Assembly: GCF_026625885.1 (NCBI RefSeq)
Contig: NZ_CP113068.1
Span: 6,324,001-6,388,000, forward strand
Origin: Roseateles sp. SL47
GTDB taxonomy: Bacteria; Pseudomonadota; Gammaproteobacteria; Burkholderiales; Burkholderiaceae_C
Length of the DNA: 64,000 nucleotides
Reading direction: 5' to 3'
The notes beneath the pieces were generated by a model that worked only from the letters and a program-made list of their open reading frames with translations, had not been told where the DNA came from and did not search any database. Shown here piece after piece: positions 11,938 to 21,800 of this stretch (position 1 is the stretch's first letter; every line of letters begins with the position of its first letter). A program made the translations under genes and the position numbers.

Positions 11938-12924
11938 GTGCAGCCCATTGCCTCTACCCCTGTTGCCGAGGTCCTCGCTGCGCTGAATGCGCAGATGGAA
12001 GAGGTCGATGCCGTCATCGCGCGCCGCCTGTCTTCTGACGTTGCCCTGATCAACCAGATCTCCGCCTACATCATTCATGCGGGTGGCAAGCGCATGCGGC
12101 CCAAGCTGGTGCTGATGTTTGCCAATGCGCTGGGTGCCGACAGCCCAGCCAGCCGTGAACTGGCGGCGGTGGTTGAATTCATCCACACGGCCACGCTGCT
12201 GCACGACGATGTGGTGGACGAGTCCGAGCTGCGCCGCGGCAAACAGACCGCCAACGCCATGTTTGGCAACGCCGCCAGCGTGCTGGTGGGTGACTTTCTC
12301 TATTCCCGCGCCTTCCAGATGATGGTGTCGGTGAATCGCATGCGGGTGCTGGAGGTCCTGGCGGACGCCACCAACGTGATTGCAGAAGGGGAAGTCCTGC
12401 AGCTGATGAACATGCATGACCCGGATGTGGCGGTGGACAGCTACTTGCGTGTCATTCGCTACAAGACGGCCAAACTGTTTGAAGCCAGCGCCCGTTTAGG
12501 TGCGGTGCTGGCCGATGCAGCCGCCGATCTGGAAGATGCCTGCGCCGGTTACGGCCGCGCCCTGGGCACCGCCTTCCAGCTGATCGATGACGCGCTGGAC
12601 TATGAAGGTAGCAGCGAATCGCTGGGCAAGAACGTGGGGGATGACCTGCGCGAAGGCAAGCCGACGCTGCCGCTGCTGATTGCGATGGAGCGTGGCACCG
12701 AGCAGGAACGTGCCCTCATCCGCCACGCCATCGAGCATGGCGAGGTGGAACGGCTGAAGGACATCGTGGAGATCGTGCGCCGAACGGGCGCATTGGAAGC
12801 CACCCGTGATGCCGCTCGCGCGGAGATCGAACAAGCGAAGCAGTGCTTGTCTCATTTACCTCTTAACAAGTGGCGAGAAAGTCTGCTAGAATTTGCGGCT
12901 CAGTCGGTAGAGAGAAATTCCTGA
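11938..12924 (+). CDS. ispB: Octaprenyl (polyprenyl) diphosphate synthase
   Basis: IspB elongates farnesyl diphosphate with isopentenyl diphosphate to make the side chain of ubiquinone. The 328-residue protein has the two aspartate-rich motifs of trans-prenyltransferases: FARM as LLHDDVVDESELRRG (about residue 84) and SARM as FQLIDDALDYEG (about residue 216), plus GGKRMRPKL near the N-terminus. The start is a GTG (MQPIASTPVAEVL); no earlier start fits. It lies just before tRNA-Pro and divergent from rplU, the common layout in Burkholderiales. Confidence 0.96.
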   Translation: MQPIASTPVAEVLAALNAQMEEVDAVIARRLSSDVALINQISAYIIHAGGKRMRPKLVLMFANALGADSPASRELAAVVEFIHTATLLHDDVVDESELRRGKQTANAMFGNAASVLVGDFLYSRAFQMMVSVNRMRVLEVLADATNVIAEGEVLQLMNMHDPDVAVDSYLRVIRYKTAKLFEASARLGAVLADAAADLEDACAGYGRALGTAFQLIDDALDYEGSSESLGKNVGDDLREGKPTLPLLIAMERGTEQERALIRHAIEHGEVERLKDIVEIVRRTGALEATRDAARAEIEQAKQCLSHLPLNKWRESLLEFAAQSVERNS

Positions 12925-13032
12925 AGCAGCTCGGTAGTTCAGAGCGGTTTTCAAGAGATTGAACTGATCGATTGAAGCAAAACCATCAACAGATTGCGAT
13001 CAAACATTGATCCATCCATTGATGGGCACCAT

Positions 13033-13109
13033 CGGGGTGTAGCTTAGCCTGGTAGAGCGCTACGTTCGGGACGTAGAGGCCGGAGGTTCGAATCCTCTCA
13101 CCCCGACCA
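13033..13109 (+). tRNA. tRNA-Pro(CGG)
   Basis: A complete cloverleaf of 77 bases with encoded CCA. The acceptor stem CGGGGTG pairs with CACCCCG, the D arm starts TAGCTTAGCCTGG, the anticodon arm is CTACG-TTCGGGA-CGTAG with anticodon CGG, and the T arm contains GGTTCGAATCC. It reads the proline codon CCG. Accessory DNA begins directly downstream, which makes the 3' end of this gene the likely insertion site of the neighbouring island. Confidence 0.97.
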
Positions 13110-13204
13110 GGAATTTCCTTCTAGATCAAGCATTTATGCTGAACTACTCTGCATAGGCATTGATGCCAAGTTAGAGTAAATTCAAGATCTGGGTGTCCCA
13201 AAGA

Positions 13205-13242
13205 TGTCCCAAGACCGCAGAGGTTCTTGGGACATTTTTTTT
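13205..13242 (+). terminator. Rho-independent terminator after tRNA-Pro
   Basis: A perfect 10-bp stem TGTCCCAAGA/TCTTGGGACA (13205-13214 and 13225-13234) with a 10-base loop is followed by eight T. It lies 96 bases downstream of the tRNA-Pro gene and should end its transcript. Confidence 0.85.
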
Positions 13243-13252
13243 GCGGACTCGC

Positions 13253-13612
13253 CTACTTCTCGGCTGTGGCGCATAGCCCGAGGCGGAACACCCAAGCAGG
13301 ATGCCAACCCTCACGCCTCGTTCGGCGCATAACTTCGGACCGGTAGGCAGTCGGTTCGGGAGGGGCTCTACGCCTGTGTCTGGTGCAGTTGCAGTGCAGG
13401 CATGCGGCAACAACATTTTCTGGTGCGTCGCGGCCGCCGCTTGCCCGAGGCACCAAGTGCTCTGCGGTACACCTCAAGCGAGATAAACCCGATCGCCTTG
13501 CAACCGATAGCTCGTCAGGGGAGGCGAGCCACATGTGGACGCCGCAATACCAGCAGCGCCCGTCCTGATGGTCGAAGGCTTTGCGGCGGAGGGTTTGGAT
13601 CTTTGATGGCAT
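13253..13612 (-). CDS. Small HNH endonuclease
   Basis: A 119-residue protein with a single HNH domain. A first cysteine pair CWYCG (about residues 19-23) is followed by CTAEHLVPRASGGRDAPENV, which contains the H of the HNH core and the conserved Asn, and then the second pair AACLHCNCTRHRRR. The rest is basic, as expected for DNA contact. Similar small HNH proteins occur in mobile elements and defence regions. It is the first gene of the accessory region after tRNA-Pro and stands apart from the main operon, about 400 bases from its last gene. The substrate is unknown. Confidence 0.85.
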   Translation of the reverse strand: MPSKIQTLRRKAFDHQDGRCWYCGVHMWLASPDELSVARRSGLSRLRCTAEHLVPRASGGRDAPENVVAACLHCNCTRHRRRAPPEPTAYRSEVMRRTRREGWHPAWVFRLGLCATAEK

Positions 13613-14017
13613 AGGGACTCCAGGATGGAAAGTCCCCGCTACCGATAGCCGGCCATCACGGGCGCCGTCGCTAACGCGTATCGGCTGTACTGCCCCATAG
13701 CGGGTTCAGCGGGCATGGCCTCCCGGCCACGCGCGGCTCCATTTTGCTAAATGCTGCGGCCATCGGCAATGTGGCCGGCCGGGCAAAGAAAAATCCGCCC
13801 AGCTTGCGCATCAGGCGGACGAGAAACCAAAGCCGTCGTGCAATAGCCCGCTCAGGGAGGGAAAGCGGGGAACTTGCGTTCAAGAGGAAACATGCCACAG
13901 CGAAGCGAGGTGTCGGCTTGGGGCCTTCGATACCATGTCGCAAATGCCGTCGACAAGTAGGGGACGGTTACCCGGGTCTACGATTCCGATGCGCCATGAC
14001 AGGCCCGGCCTCCCTGT
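13613..14017. other. Intergenic region, no convincing gene
   Basis: About 400 bases between the small HNH gene and the end of the large defence operon. I see no ORF with family resemblance. The only structure I can support is a terminator-like hairpin at 13783-13819, listed separately. Confidence 0.5.
13783..13819 (-). terminator. Putative terminator of the large minus-strand operon
   Basis: On the minus strand a 6-bp stem TCCGCC/GGCGGA (13819-13814 with 13799-13794) is followed by TTTTTCTTTG. It lies about 200 bases beyond the stop of the GHKL ATPase gene, the last gene of the operon. The stem is short, so the call is moderate. Confidence 0.5.
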
Positions 14018-15991
14018 TCAATCTTTGCCTGGCGCTGCAAACGCGAGACTCGCTTGTGACGCGGTCTGCATGACCTTCGCAGACAGGTCCGCGCCGGACA
14101 CATCCTCGTAGCGTGCCGGGATTCGCTCTTTCAAGCGGAACAACCGCTGATGAGCCGACCGCGTGAGCTGGCCATAGGTCACGGCCTGCACCCTGCCACG
14201 CAGCACGCCCTCTTCTTTGAGTTCGATCTCGCGCGTGGTCTTCGCGGTGATCTCATGCCCGACGACGAACGCGCGGAACATCGGCGTGCCGTCGAGCGCG
14301 CCGCTGCCAAGAAAGTCCTGGACATAGCCATTGCCCTGGTTCATCTCCTCGCGGCCGATCGCGGAGCGGCCCTTCTTCAGCTCGATGATCAGGACGTTTT
14401 GGATCCGCGTCAGCGTGGGATCGGCCGCGTCGAATCCTTCGGTGCCGACAATTGAGCAGGTTGCATCGGCCAACGTCATGATGTCGGGGCGCTGCTTGGC
14501 GTTGATGAAGGCCTCTGTCGACAGTCGCTTCTTGAAAACCTTCTCGGCGGCAGTGCGCAGGCTGACGTTCGACGAATATTCGCTACTGTCGAACTCGGGG
14601 CCGAATAGCCATCGGGCCTGAGTCACCAGCGGGTGCAGCGTGTGCAGTTCGTCGGCCGCTTCGTCGCCAGCGAGCTTCTCGATGGCCACGATCACCGCCA
14701 GGCGATGGTCGATTTCATCCAGCACTGACAGCGCGTCGCGAACCGTCCACTGGCTAAGCAGACGATCGAGCCCCTCGATGTCCGATTCGTCCAGCTTGGT
14801 GAGCTTTTCGAGCAGCGCCGCGCCGCCGCGCGCCTTCTCGATGTTGATCAGCGCCTGCACTGCGGCCGATAGCACGTCCTGGGAGACGGTAGGCGTGGCT
14901 TTCACCAGATCGCGAGCGAAGCTGGCCACCTCCGCTCGGCCCAGGGGCGAAAGCTCCTTGAAGTCCTCGCGGTTCTTGACGAGGGCTTCTTCGGAGCTCT
15001 CCTCAACCAGCGTCGCGGAGAGCTGCGCGAAGACTTTCTTGGCATAGTCGCGTGCGGCCTCGAAGAGGGCATCGACCTTCTTGCCGCTGCGGAAGCGGAC
15101 CCAGTCTTGCTCGACTTCAGGCAGCCAGCCGTCATCGGCCTTGATGACGATTGAAAAGCGCTTGGCGAAGCGCGCCCGGCCGTCGATCACAGCCTCCGCG
15201 CCGACAACCCAGCTTGGCACTCCGACCAGGCGCCCGTTCACCCAGAATGCAATGCCTTGGTAGAGCGTGTATTTGGCCGTCCGCGTCGTGTCGACTACGA
15301 AGGCCTCGGCCGGCGGGCAACCAGGGATCTCAAGATCCTGCTTCTCGATGAGTCCCGTTTGGTCGGCCAATGCGACCGACACCCCATTGACCCGGACGAC
15401 GAACTGAGGATCGTGGACGAAGCGGCCTGCCAGGATCTCCCGGATGGCGTCAGCGTCGGGCAGGTGCCGCTTGACGATGACGGATAGCTTGGTCCCATGC
15501 CCCTTCCGGAGAAACGAACCCTCCTTCTCTATCTTGAAGGGGTTCTCTTCGCTCTGGGTGCCGATCTCGAAGCTCGCTCCCTTGTCCTCCCGCCAGGTCT
15601 CCACCGAATACTGGTCGGCGAAGCACAGCAGTCCGTGACGGCCGACGCCATTGCGTCCATAGGCCCTGCGACGCCAGCCTTGGCGCTCCGGCGGGAACTC
15701 GACCTGCGAGCTTTGATGCTTGAGGCGGTCGTAGCCCAGCTTCATCCATCGGCCTTTGAACTGGCCCGCATTCATGCCATGGCCATCGTCCTCGACCGTC
15801 AGAGCAAGCTCATCGGTGGGCGGGATCGTCAGATCCACGAGCGACGCGCCCGCATCCCATGCGTTTGCAACGAGCTCGGTGAGGGCGACCTCAGGGTCTT
15901 GGGCGATGCGCCCAAGCGTTCGGACGAGATAGTTCTCCTCGAAAAGCGATCCGGTCGCCGCGTCCGCCTCAGGTTTCGTCTTTGCCACCAT
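14018..15991 (-). CDS. GHKL ATPase (MORC/MutL/Hsp90-type) with C-terminal E-x-K nuclease-like segment
   Basis: A 657-residue protein with an N-terminal Bergerat-fold ATPase. The N box is ELVANAWDAGA (general base Glu39, metal-binding Asn43, Asp46), the G1 box is VEDDGHGM (Asp69, Gly72), the G2 glycine loop is GRNGVGRHG (112-120), and GHGTKLSV resembles the G3 box. The pattern is closest to MORC, MutL and Hsp90 ATPases rather than histidine kinases: no H box or receiver is seen. Around residues 525-555 the sequence NVLIIELKKGRSAIGREE and a following Gln/Tyr-containing stretch resemble the core strand of PD-(D/E)XK nucleases, but the first acidic residue of that motif is not clear. The gene starts 36 bases after the HNH gene and is the last of the operon. 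MORC/MutL-type ATPases are known in complex restriction-modification loci, which supports a DNA-loop or clamp role here. Confidence 0.85.
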   Translation of the reverse strand: MVAKTKPEADAATGSLFEENYLVRTLGRIAQDPEVALTELVANAWDAGASLVDLTIPPTDELALTVEDDGHGMNAGQFKGRWMKLGYDRLKHQSSQVEFPPERQGWRRRAYGRNGVGRHGLLCFADQYSVETWREDKGASFEIGTQSEENPFKIEKEGSFLRKGHGTKLSVIVKRHLPDADAIREILAGRFVHDPQFVVRVNGVSVALADQTGLIEKQDLEIPGCPPAEAFVVDTTRTAKYTLYQGIAFWVNGRLVGVPSWVVGAEAVIDGRARFAKRFSIVIKADDGWLPEVEQDWVRFRSGKKVDALFEAARDYAKKVFAQLSATLVEESSEEALVKNREDFKELSPLGRAEVASFARDLVKATPTVSQDVLSAAVQALINIEKARGGAALLEKLTKLDESDIEGLDRLLSQWTVRDALSVLDEIDHRLAVIVAIEKLAGDEAADELHTLHPLVTQARWLFGPEFDSSEYSSNVSLRTAAEKVFKKRLSTEAFINAKQRPDIMTLADATCSIVGTEGFDAADPTLTRIQNVLIIELKKGRSAIGREEMNQGNGYVQDFLGSGALDGTPMFRAFVVGHEITAKTTREIELKEEGVLRGRVQAVTYGQLTRSAHQRLFRLKERIPARYEDVSGADLSAKVMQTASQASLAFAAPGKD

Positions 15992-16027
15992 GCCTCCCCT
16001 TTTTGTTTGAGCCGATAGTTAGGTATC

Positions 16028-16918
16028 TCACGAATCGTCGTCCATTGGATACCAAGCCTGATAGCGCGCCGATGTGATGGCGACTCGATCACCCTTCTCT
16101 TTGAGGTTGCAAGGGCCGCACAGTAACTGCAGATTGGTGACATCGTTGAGGCCCCAGCTCGCCAGGGGCACGATGTGGTCGTAGTGCTCGGTGTCTTCCA
16201 GGCTTGCCATACGACTCAGATTAAGATTGCACATCACACAATGGCCGCGGTCGCGATGGAAGACAGCGTCCTTGGCCCACTTCGGCGGTTTTACGCGGAC
16301 CAGCATTCGATCGTCCATCAGCAGCGACCTATCCAAGTCATCGGCCTCATCAAAGTTAACGCGTCCGAGGATGCGGGAGATGTAGGCATTGAAGTCACGC
16401 ATCACCATCCGGTTCTGAAATAGAACGTGGAACACCCCGTCGACAGTGATATTCATGAACTTCTCGTAGGCCTCGGAGAGCCAGACTTCCGACATGAATT
16501 CGTAAATATCGTCATCGTCGGCATCCGCAAAGCTCTTGCCCATGTCAGCGAGATGCTCGATGAAGCTTTGATGGCCGATGCCGTGATAGTCGAAGGCCTC
16601 TTCGATCGGAAGCTTGCATGGGCGCATGTGGGGGAGTGCTTCGGGGATCCGTTCGAAGGACTTCAACATCCTCTTGCGTTCCTCCAAATCCACGCCATCG
16701 GATTCCTCTGCATGGACCTGTCTGACCGAGAACTCGATGAACTGGTGGAGAACGGAATACTTCTGAAAGGGCCTCAGCCATCCCGCCCATTGCCCGTCGC
16801 AGTGAAAGCCATCCAGTATGCGCAGGTGGTCGGAGGTGTTCCTGATCACTCCATCGACGATCGAGCACAGGCTGTACGTTTCATAGTGCCTCGCCTCGAA
16901 GATCAAACCTGCCTTCAT
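16028..16918 (-). CDS. HNH nuclease domain protein, operon gene 7
   Basis: A 296-residue protein. The C-terminal third holds a classical HNH domain: CVMCN (about residue 234), then EHYDHIVPLASWGLNDVTN with the His/Asn core, then LLCGPCNLKEKGDR. The N-terminal two thirds are acidic and helical (for example FADADDDDIYEFMSEV) and match no family I can name; they may bind a partner. It lies 36 bases upstream of the GHKL ATPase gene and about 100 bases after the Hsp70-like gene on the same strand, so an operon is likely. It could be the effector nuclease of the system, which is inference from position. Confidence 0.85.
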   Translation of the reverse strand: MKAGLIFEARHYETYSLCSIVDGVIRNTSDHLRILDGFHCDGQWAGWLRPFQKYSVLHQFIEFSVRQVHAEESDGVDLEERKRMLKSFERIPEALPHMRPCKLPIEEAFDYHGIGHQSFIEHLADMGKSFADADDDDIYEFMSEVWLSEAYEKFMNITVDGVFHVLFQNRMVMRDFNAYISRILGRVNFDEADDLDRSLLMDDRMLVRVKPPKWAKDAVFHRDRGHCVMCNLNLSRMASLEDTEHYDHIVPLASWGLNDVTNLQLLCGPCNLKEKGDRVAITSARYQAWYPMDDDS

Positions 16919-17021
16919 TGATCCACCCCTCCAACACGCTGCGCGCGCAAATCCCTGTTAACGCAGATCGGCAGCGCTGACGCCCCACCTCCCAGCGCGT
17001 CGGCCCCGAACTCTGACAGAT

Positions 17022-18821
17022 CTACATCTGGTCCTTTGACACGAAGGCACTGTCACGAACGGACGGCTGATACCGATCTGCATCTGGCACCTCGATCGCC
17101 CTGACGATTGATCCAAGTGTGGTGTCGCCGTTACCGGCTAGGCTCAGTCCGTACGCTACTGAGAGCCGATCAAAGTCGTCAGCATGCCAGCCGGACTCCA
17201 CGAGATCCGGCGGTAGAGGCAGGCGCATGCTCTCGACACTGACGTCCCAGCCTCGAGTTCCGTTGATGGAGTCACTGATGGTTCCGTAATACCGCATCCG
17301 TGATCCGCCTCCGCACAATAGAAGCGGAATGCGGGCGAGTTGGGTCGATGGAATGCCCTTACCCACCTTTGCATCGTTGATAGTGCCTGCAATCTGCGCG
17401 CGGTAGCGCTCGTTCCGGAACCGATCATCTACGTCAGTTCCGACTAGCTCGATGGTGTATCCCCCAAGATATTCGCGAACCGACTCCGGAATGGGTCTCA
17501 GTCGGTCGGTCGGCTTTCCTATCGCTTCCAAGTGTTCGAACGCATCGGCGTGTTCCTGCCCTTTGGGCAAATGCGCCTGCAACCATTCGACTCTCGACCT
17601 ATGGAGACACATAGCTCCATTGAGCTCGACCCTGCTCGAATAGAAAGTAAGGACGCCCTGCCCACGCTGCGGGGCACGCACATGAAAGAGCGCCGAATCC
17701 ACAGTGCCAGCGCCGACATCGACGAGCATCATCACGGGGCGCGAATTCCAGTCCCAGCGTGCCGATGACATGAAACCCTGCAGCTGCGCACTAACTTCGG
17801 GTATGGCGTCTACATCGCTCCAGGCGAACTCGCCCCGGCCAACGGGCTTGCCCAAGGCTTCATCCAAAGAAGCGAGCCTGTACTTATCAACCGTCGCTAC
17901 AGTTATCGCTGCAGCATCGCGGTCACTAGCGAGATTGGCGGCCGCCCAAGCCAGTCGACGGAACAGCGCTACCGTGGCCGCGTCTTCGTACGAGCGAGTA
18001 GCCAGCCCTAGGTTCAAACGCCAGCCAAGTGCATGCCGAGAGTACACATCCCTGTGCTCGGAGAGCATCCAGCCTCTGACGCGTCGGATGACTAGAGCCA
18101 GGAATGCGCAACAGTCATTGAACTCTGTCACCGGACTCCGCGCCTTGCATGCGAGCAGCCCCAGCTTCAGGTCCGTGATCCGATGCGCTCCCTGCACCAG
18201 CGAGTAGACCTCGCCGGTCCGGAAAACCCGCGAGGGCAGTAGGTAGCCGTCGATGCCTGGAAGCCCCCGACTCAGCGGAACTGGAAAGACGCCGGTCGCC
18301 GCGAAGGCATCTCGCACGACAACCTTCGTCGCCGATGTGCCGAAGTCGAGCCCGATGATGAGGTCCGTCGCATTGTCCGGCTCCTCGGTGAGCTGCCCCT
18401 CGATGCCGCCGTTGGGAAGGTCAGGCAGACCAGCCGGCTCCGAGGGATCCGGCTGGAAGAGGGGATGCGAGTGGAATGGCGACACTCGCACGAGCCGGGT
18501 CACCGGGCGCGGCGGCGCAGGTGCAGGAGCCTGCGCTGTCGGAGCCATCTTCTCCGGCGTACTGACAGTCCGCGCAGCTTTGCGCGCCCCCTTCGCCTCA
18601 GCCGATCTCTCGGCGGGGGCCGGCGACGCACGACGGACCTGATCCTTCCAGTACGCCAACTCGCCAGCCGGCCGCTCTGCCTTGCCGATCCCCGCGACTC
18701 CTTGCGAATGCGAAAGCGCCGCTGTCTCTGCCGGGCGACCGGGTCTCGCCAGTTCGGCCCCTTTCGAGCCGCTCAGGCCCAGCGCCTCTAGTGCATCCCT
18801 CAACTGGGTTCCGAGCTTCAT
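17022..18821 (-). CDS. Hsp70/actin-fold ATPase, defence-operon member
   Basis: A 599-residue protein with an actin/Hsp70-type nucleotide-binding domain after about 150 residues of Pro/Ala/Arg-rich, probably disordered sequence. The phosphate-1 motif is LIIGLDFGTSATKVVV (about 157-172), phosphate-2 is LVDVGAGTVDSALF (about 366-379), and the adenosine motif is LCGGGSRMRYYG (about 504-515). No substrate-binding beta-sandwich or lid of canonical DnaK is visible after the ATPase domain. It starts 18 bases after the SNF2 helicase gene, so it is co-transcribed with it. A chaperone-like or ATP-gated scaffold role inside the complex is inference. Confidence 0.85.
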   Translation of the reverse strand: MKLGTQLRDALEALGLSGSKGAELARPGRPAETAALSHSQGVAGIGKAERPAGELAYWKDQVRRASPAPAERSAEAKGARKAARTVSTPEKMAPTAQAPAPAPPRPVTRLVRVSPFHSHPLFQPDPSEPAGLPDLPNGGIEGQLTEEPDNATDLIIGLDFGTSATKVVVRDAFAATGVFPVPLSRGLPGIDGYLLPSRVFRTGEVYSLVQGAHRITDLKLGLLACKARSPVTEFNDCCAFLALVIRRVRGWMLSEHRDVYSRHALGWRLNLGLATRSYEDAATVALFRRLAWAAANLASDRDAAAITVATVDKYRLASLDEALGKPVGRGEFAWSDVDAIPEVSAQLQGFMSSARWDWNSRPVMMLVDVGAGTVDSALFHVRAPQRGQGVLTFYSSRVELNGAMCLHRSRVEWLQAHLPKGQEHADAFEHLEAIGKPTDRLRPIPESVREYLGGYTIELVGTDVDDRFRNERYRAQIAGTINDAKVGKGIPSTQLARIPLLLCGGGSRMRYYGTISDSINGTRGWDVSVESMRLPLPPDLVESGWHADDFDRLSVAYGLSLAGNGDTTLGSIVRAIEVPDADRYQPSVRDSAFVSKDQM

Positions 18822-18839
18822 TCTTTCCCCCTGCGCCCC

Positions 18840-21800
18840 TCACTCCACTAGCACCACCCCGGCACAGACCAGCGTCGAGTCGTGCGCAAGATCCCTGCGC
18901 TTGCGGAGTCGGGCTCGCCGCTCTTCCGCACGCTCCTTCACCTTGGACAGCCGCCCCTCGTTGGCCTTGATCGTTCGCGTCTTGCCCTGCGCACGCAGAC
19001 GATGAATGAGTTCCTGGAGACGCAGGATTTCGCGCGCCTCCTGACGGTCGATCTGGTCCAGCTGGAATGCGATCCGGTCCCGGTTCTCGCGCCCCGCATT
19101 CGCCGTGAACGCCGCATAGCGGCGATCGAGCGCCTCCGTCACGAGATCGAATGCATCCCCGACGGCATCGCCGTTCAGTTGCCCGGTTGCGGCCGGCCAA
19201 GGCTGCCCGAGCATCGCGGCCACCGTAACGAGGCGTTCGGCGGAGTCTGGATCGAGTCCACGAGCTTCGCCAAGACGAACGGCTTCGAAAGCAAGGCGCT
19301 CCGAGTCCTGCTCGCCGCTCAGGCACCACCGGTGGACCGCGAAAACGTGGACCCCGGCAGCGGCGCCTGGCTCGTCCGTGGAAGCCAGCCGCATCGCCGA
19401 AACCACAGCGGTGCGGTGCCGATCTTCGGCGTCCAGCCTGCGGCGCACGAATGAGATGAGCGGGTGGTACTGGGAAATCGACTCGGCGTCACTCCGGCTC
19501 CTCTTCAGGAGGTTCTCGAAGACGCAGGGCTGGCGTCCGCTAGCCGCCACCGCTAGGCGGGTACGGCTTTGCAGACGCTCCCTCTCGAGGAAATCAGCGA
19601 AGTCCGCACGAACGGCCGGGCCGAGATCGATCTCCCATACAGGTTGCTCGCCGTCGCGGATGCGAACCAGCTGGGCACCCTGACAGTACTCGTCGATGAA
19701 GTCGCTGACATAGGACTGAATATCCTCGGATGTCACGTATCGGTTCAACTGTCGGGCTGCCGCGATACGCTGCTGCAGATAGTCACCATGCGCCACGAGC
19801 CGCCCGGCCTCCTGCTCCAGGTTGTCCTCGATGCGAGACCGTTGCTCGACCGCGACGCACGTCTGCTCGATGACTTCGTTCTCCTCCTCGTCGGACAGCT
19901 CGTGCCGGAGCAGATCGAAGCTCATCTCGCGGATCATCTCGCCGAGGATGCCTTCAATGCTGCCCAGCGCGCGCTCGAAGATCCGCAATCGTTCGAAGAG
20001 CCTGACGTAGACTCGCTCATCGAGCGAACCGCCGAGGAAGAGATTCAGGATCACGATCCGCTCGGCCTTCTGGCCGATGCGGTCGATCCGACCGATGCGT
20101 TGCTCGATTCGCATCGGATTCCACGGCAGGTCGTAATTGACGAGGAGCGCCGAGAACTGGAGGTCGATGCCCTCGCTGGCCACTTCCGAGGCGAGCAGGA
20201 GCCGCGGCCCGTCCGGTGCCTTGAACTTCGCAAGAGCCGACGGCTTGTCCATGCCACCCATCAGCACCACCGAGTCGACACCGATCTCTGCGAATCGCTC
20301 GGCCAGGTACGTCAGCGTGTCTCGGAAGTACGCGAAAAGCACGACCTTCGCACCTCCCGTGCGCTTCCAGTACTCGAGCAACTGGTCACGCAGCTTCTCA
20401 AACTTCGAGTCGTGCCTGCGCAAGGCGTCAAAGTCGCCGACTTCCCGTGCGATGCGCGACAACTGGGCGATCAGGCTGTCGGCATTGACCCGCTTCCCGC
20501 CCCTGCTGTCGAACGAAGGGTCGTCGCCGAAGGCGTCCCACAGGATCTGGTCGATCTCCTGTTCCAGGTCCCTGCTCCGGCGGGACCAGGACCTGCAGGC
20601 AGCAGCCATGGAACTGCACATCTGTCGCTGCGGGATCGTGAGCAGGAAGCCCTCGGCCATGTCGAGGTTCCTGCAGTACTTGCGCACGGCCGCGGTGACC
20701 TGGTCATAGAACTCCGCCTCCACGGACGACATGTCGGCTCGCAACGCCACCGGCTGACGAACGACCCTGCGCTCGTGAACATCCCGCTTCCGCGTCCGGG
20801 TAACAACCTTGGTGATTGGATTGATCCGGTCGATCTGCTCGGCCAGCGAGAGCCTGCGACCCACATCGATGAGCGTCTCCTCGTCCAGTGGGGACGCCAG
20901 CAGGAACTGGAGAGCTTCGCTCCGCTCGGCGACCTCCGACGTGCGAACGTCCTGCAACGCCGCCTCGATGGCCTCGATATCGGGCTTGCCGCGAAGCAGT
21001 AGATCCCGCAGTTCGATCAGTGGTGCGTTCTGCTGCAATGCGTGATCGAAGGACCATTCGTGGGGGAAGGAATCGCTGTCCACCAGGTTGAGCAGATGGA
21101 ACAGATCCGAATTGCGAAGGTGGACAGGCGTCGCCGAGAGAAGCACCAGATTACCGGCCATCCCGCGCAGCATCTGCCCCAGCTTCGCAGTCTGTGTCTC
21201 CGGATTCCGCATGTAGTGCGCCTCGTCAATGATCACGAGGTCGAGCGGCGCATCATCGCCGGCACTGTCGTCGGCGATGCGCCGGAAGCGCGCGGCCAGC
21301 GACTGCTCGTCATCGTCGTCCTCGACGTCCGCCAGCGCTCTCAAGCCCTGCATGCTGGCGATCATGGCGAAGGAGGTCCTCAGGTTGCCCGCCGCGTTTT
21401 CCAGAGTTTCCACGGCTTCTTGCGCATTGCACTTCCGCGCTTCGACGCCGAACCGGTCCGCCAGTTCCTGCTTCCACTTATCCTGCAGCATCGCGGGGCA
21501 GAGCACGAGCAGACGGCGTGCATCTTCCCTGCTGCGAAGCTCGGTCCAGATCAGTCCCGCCTCGATCGTCTTGCCGAGGCCCACCTCGTCGGCGATGAGA
21601 ATGCCCCGCGAAGGCGAATCGAGAAAAGAAAGGACAGGCTTGAACTGATACGCGTAGAAGTCGGTGTTGGTCGTGTATAGGCTGTAGATGAGATCGGCCA
21701 GCTTGCCGCCCAAACGGGCGTGCGTGAGCGCCGAACGCAGGTCTCTTGGCCGACCGAAGCGCAGCTGGCGCATGTCGGCGAAGGGGTTAGCACCTTCGTC

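Noticed and set aside
13744..14073. Plus-strand basic ORF overlapping the end of the GHKL gene
   Set aside because: Low-complexity Arg/Lys-rich, overlaps a certain gene, and spans a hairpin that fits a terminator on the other strand.
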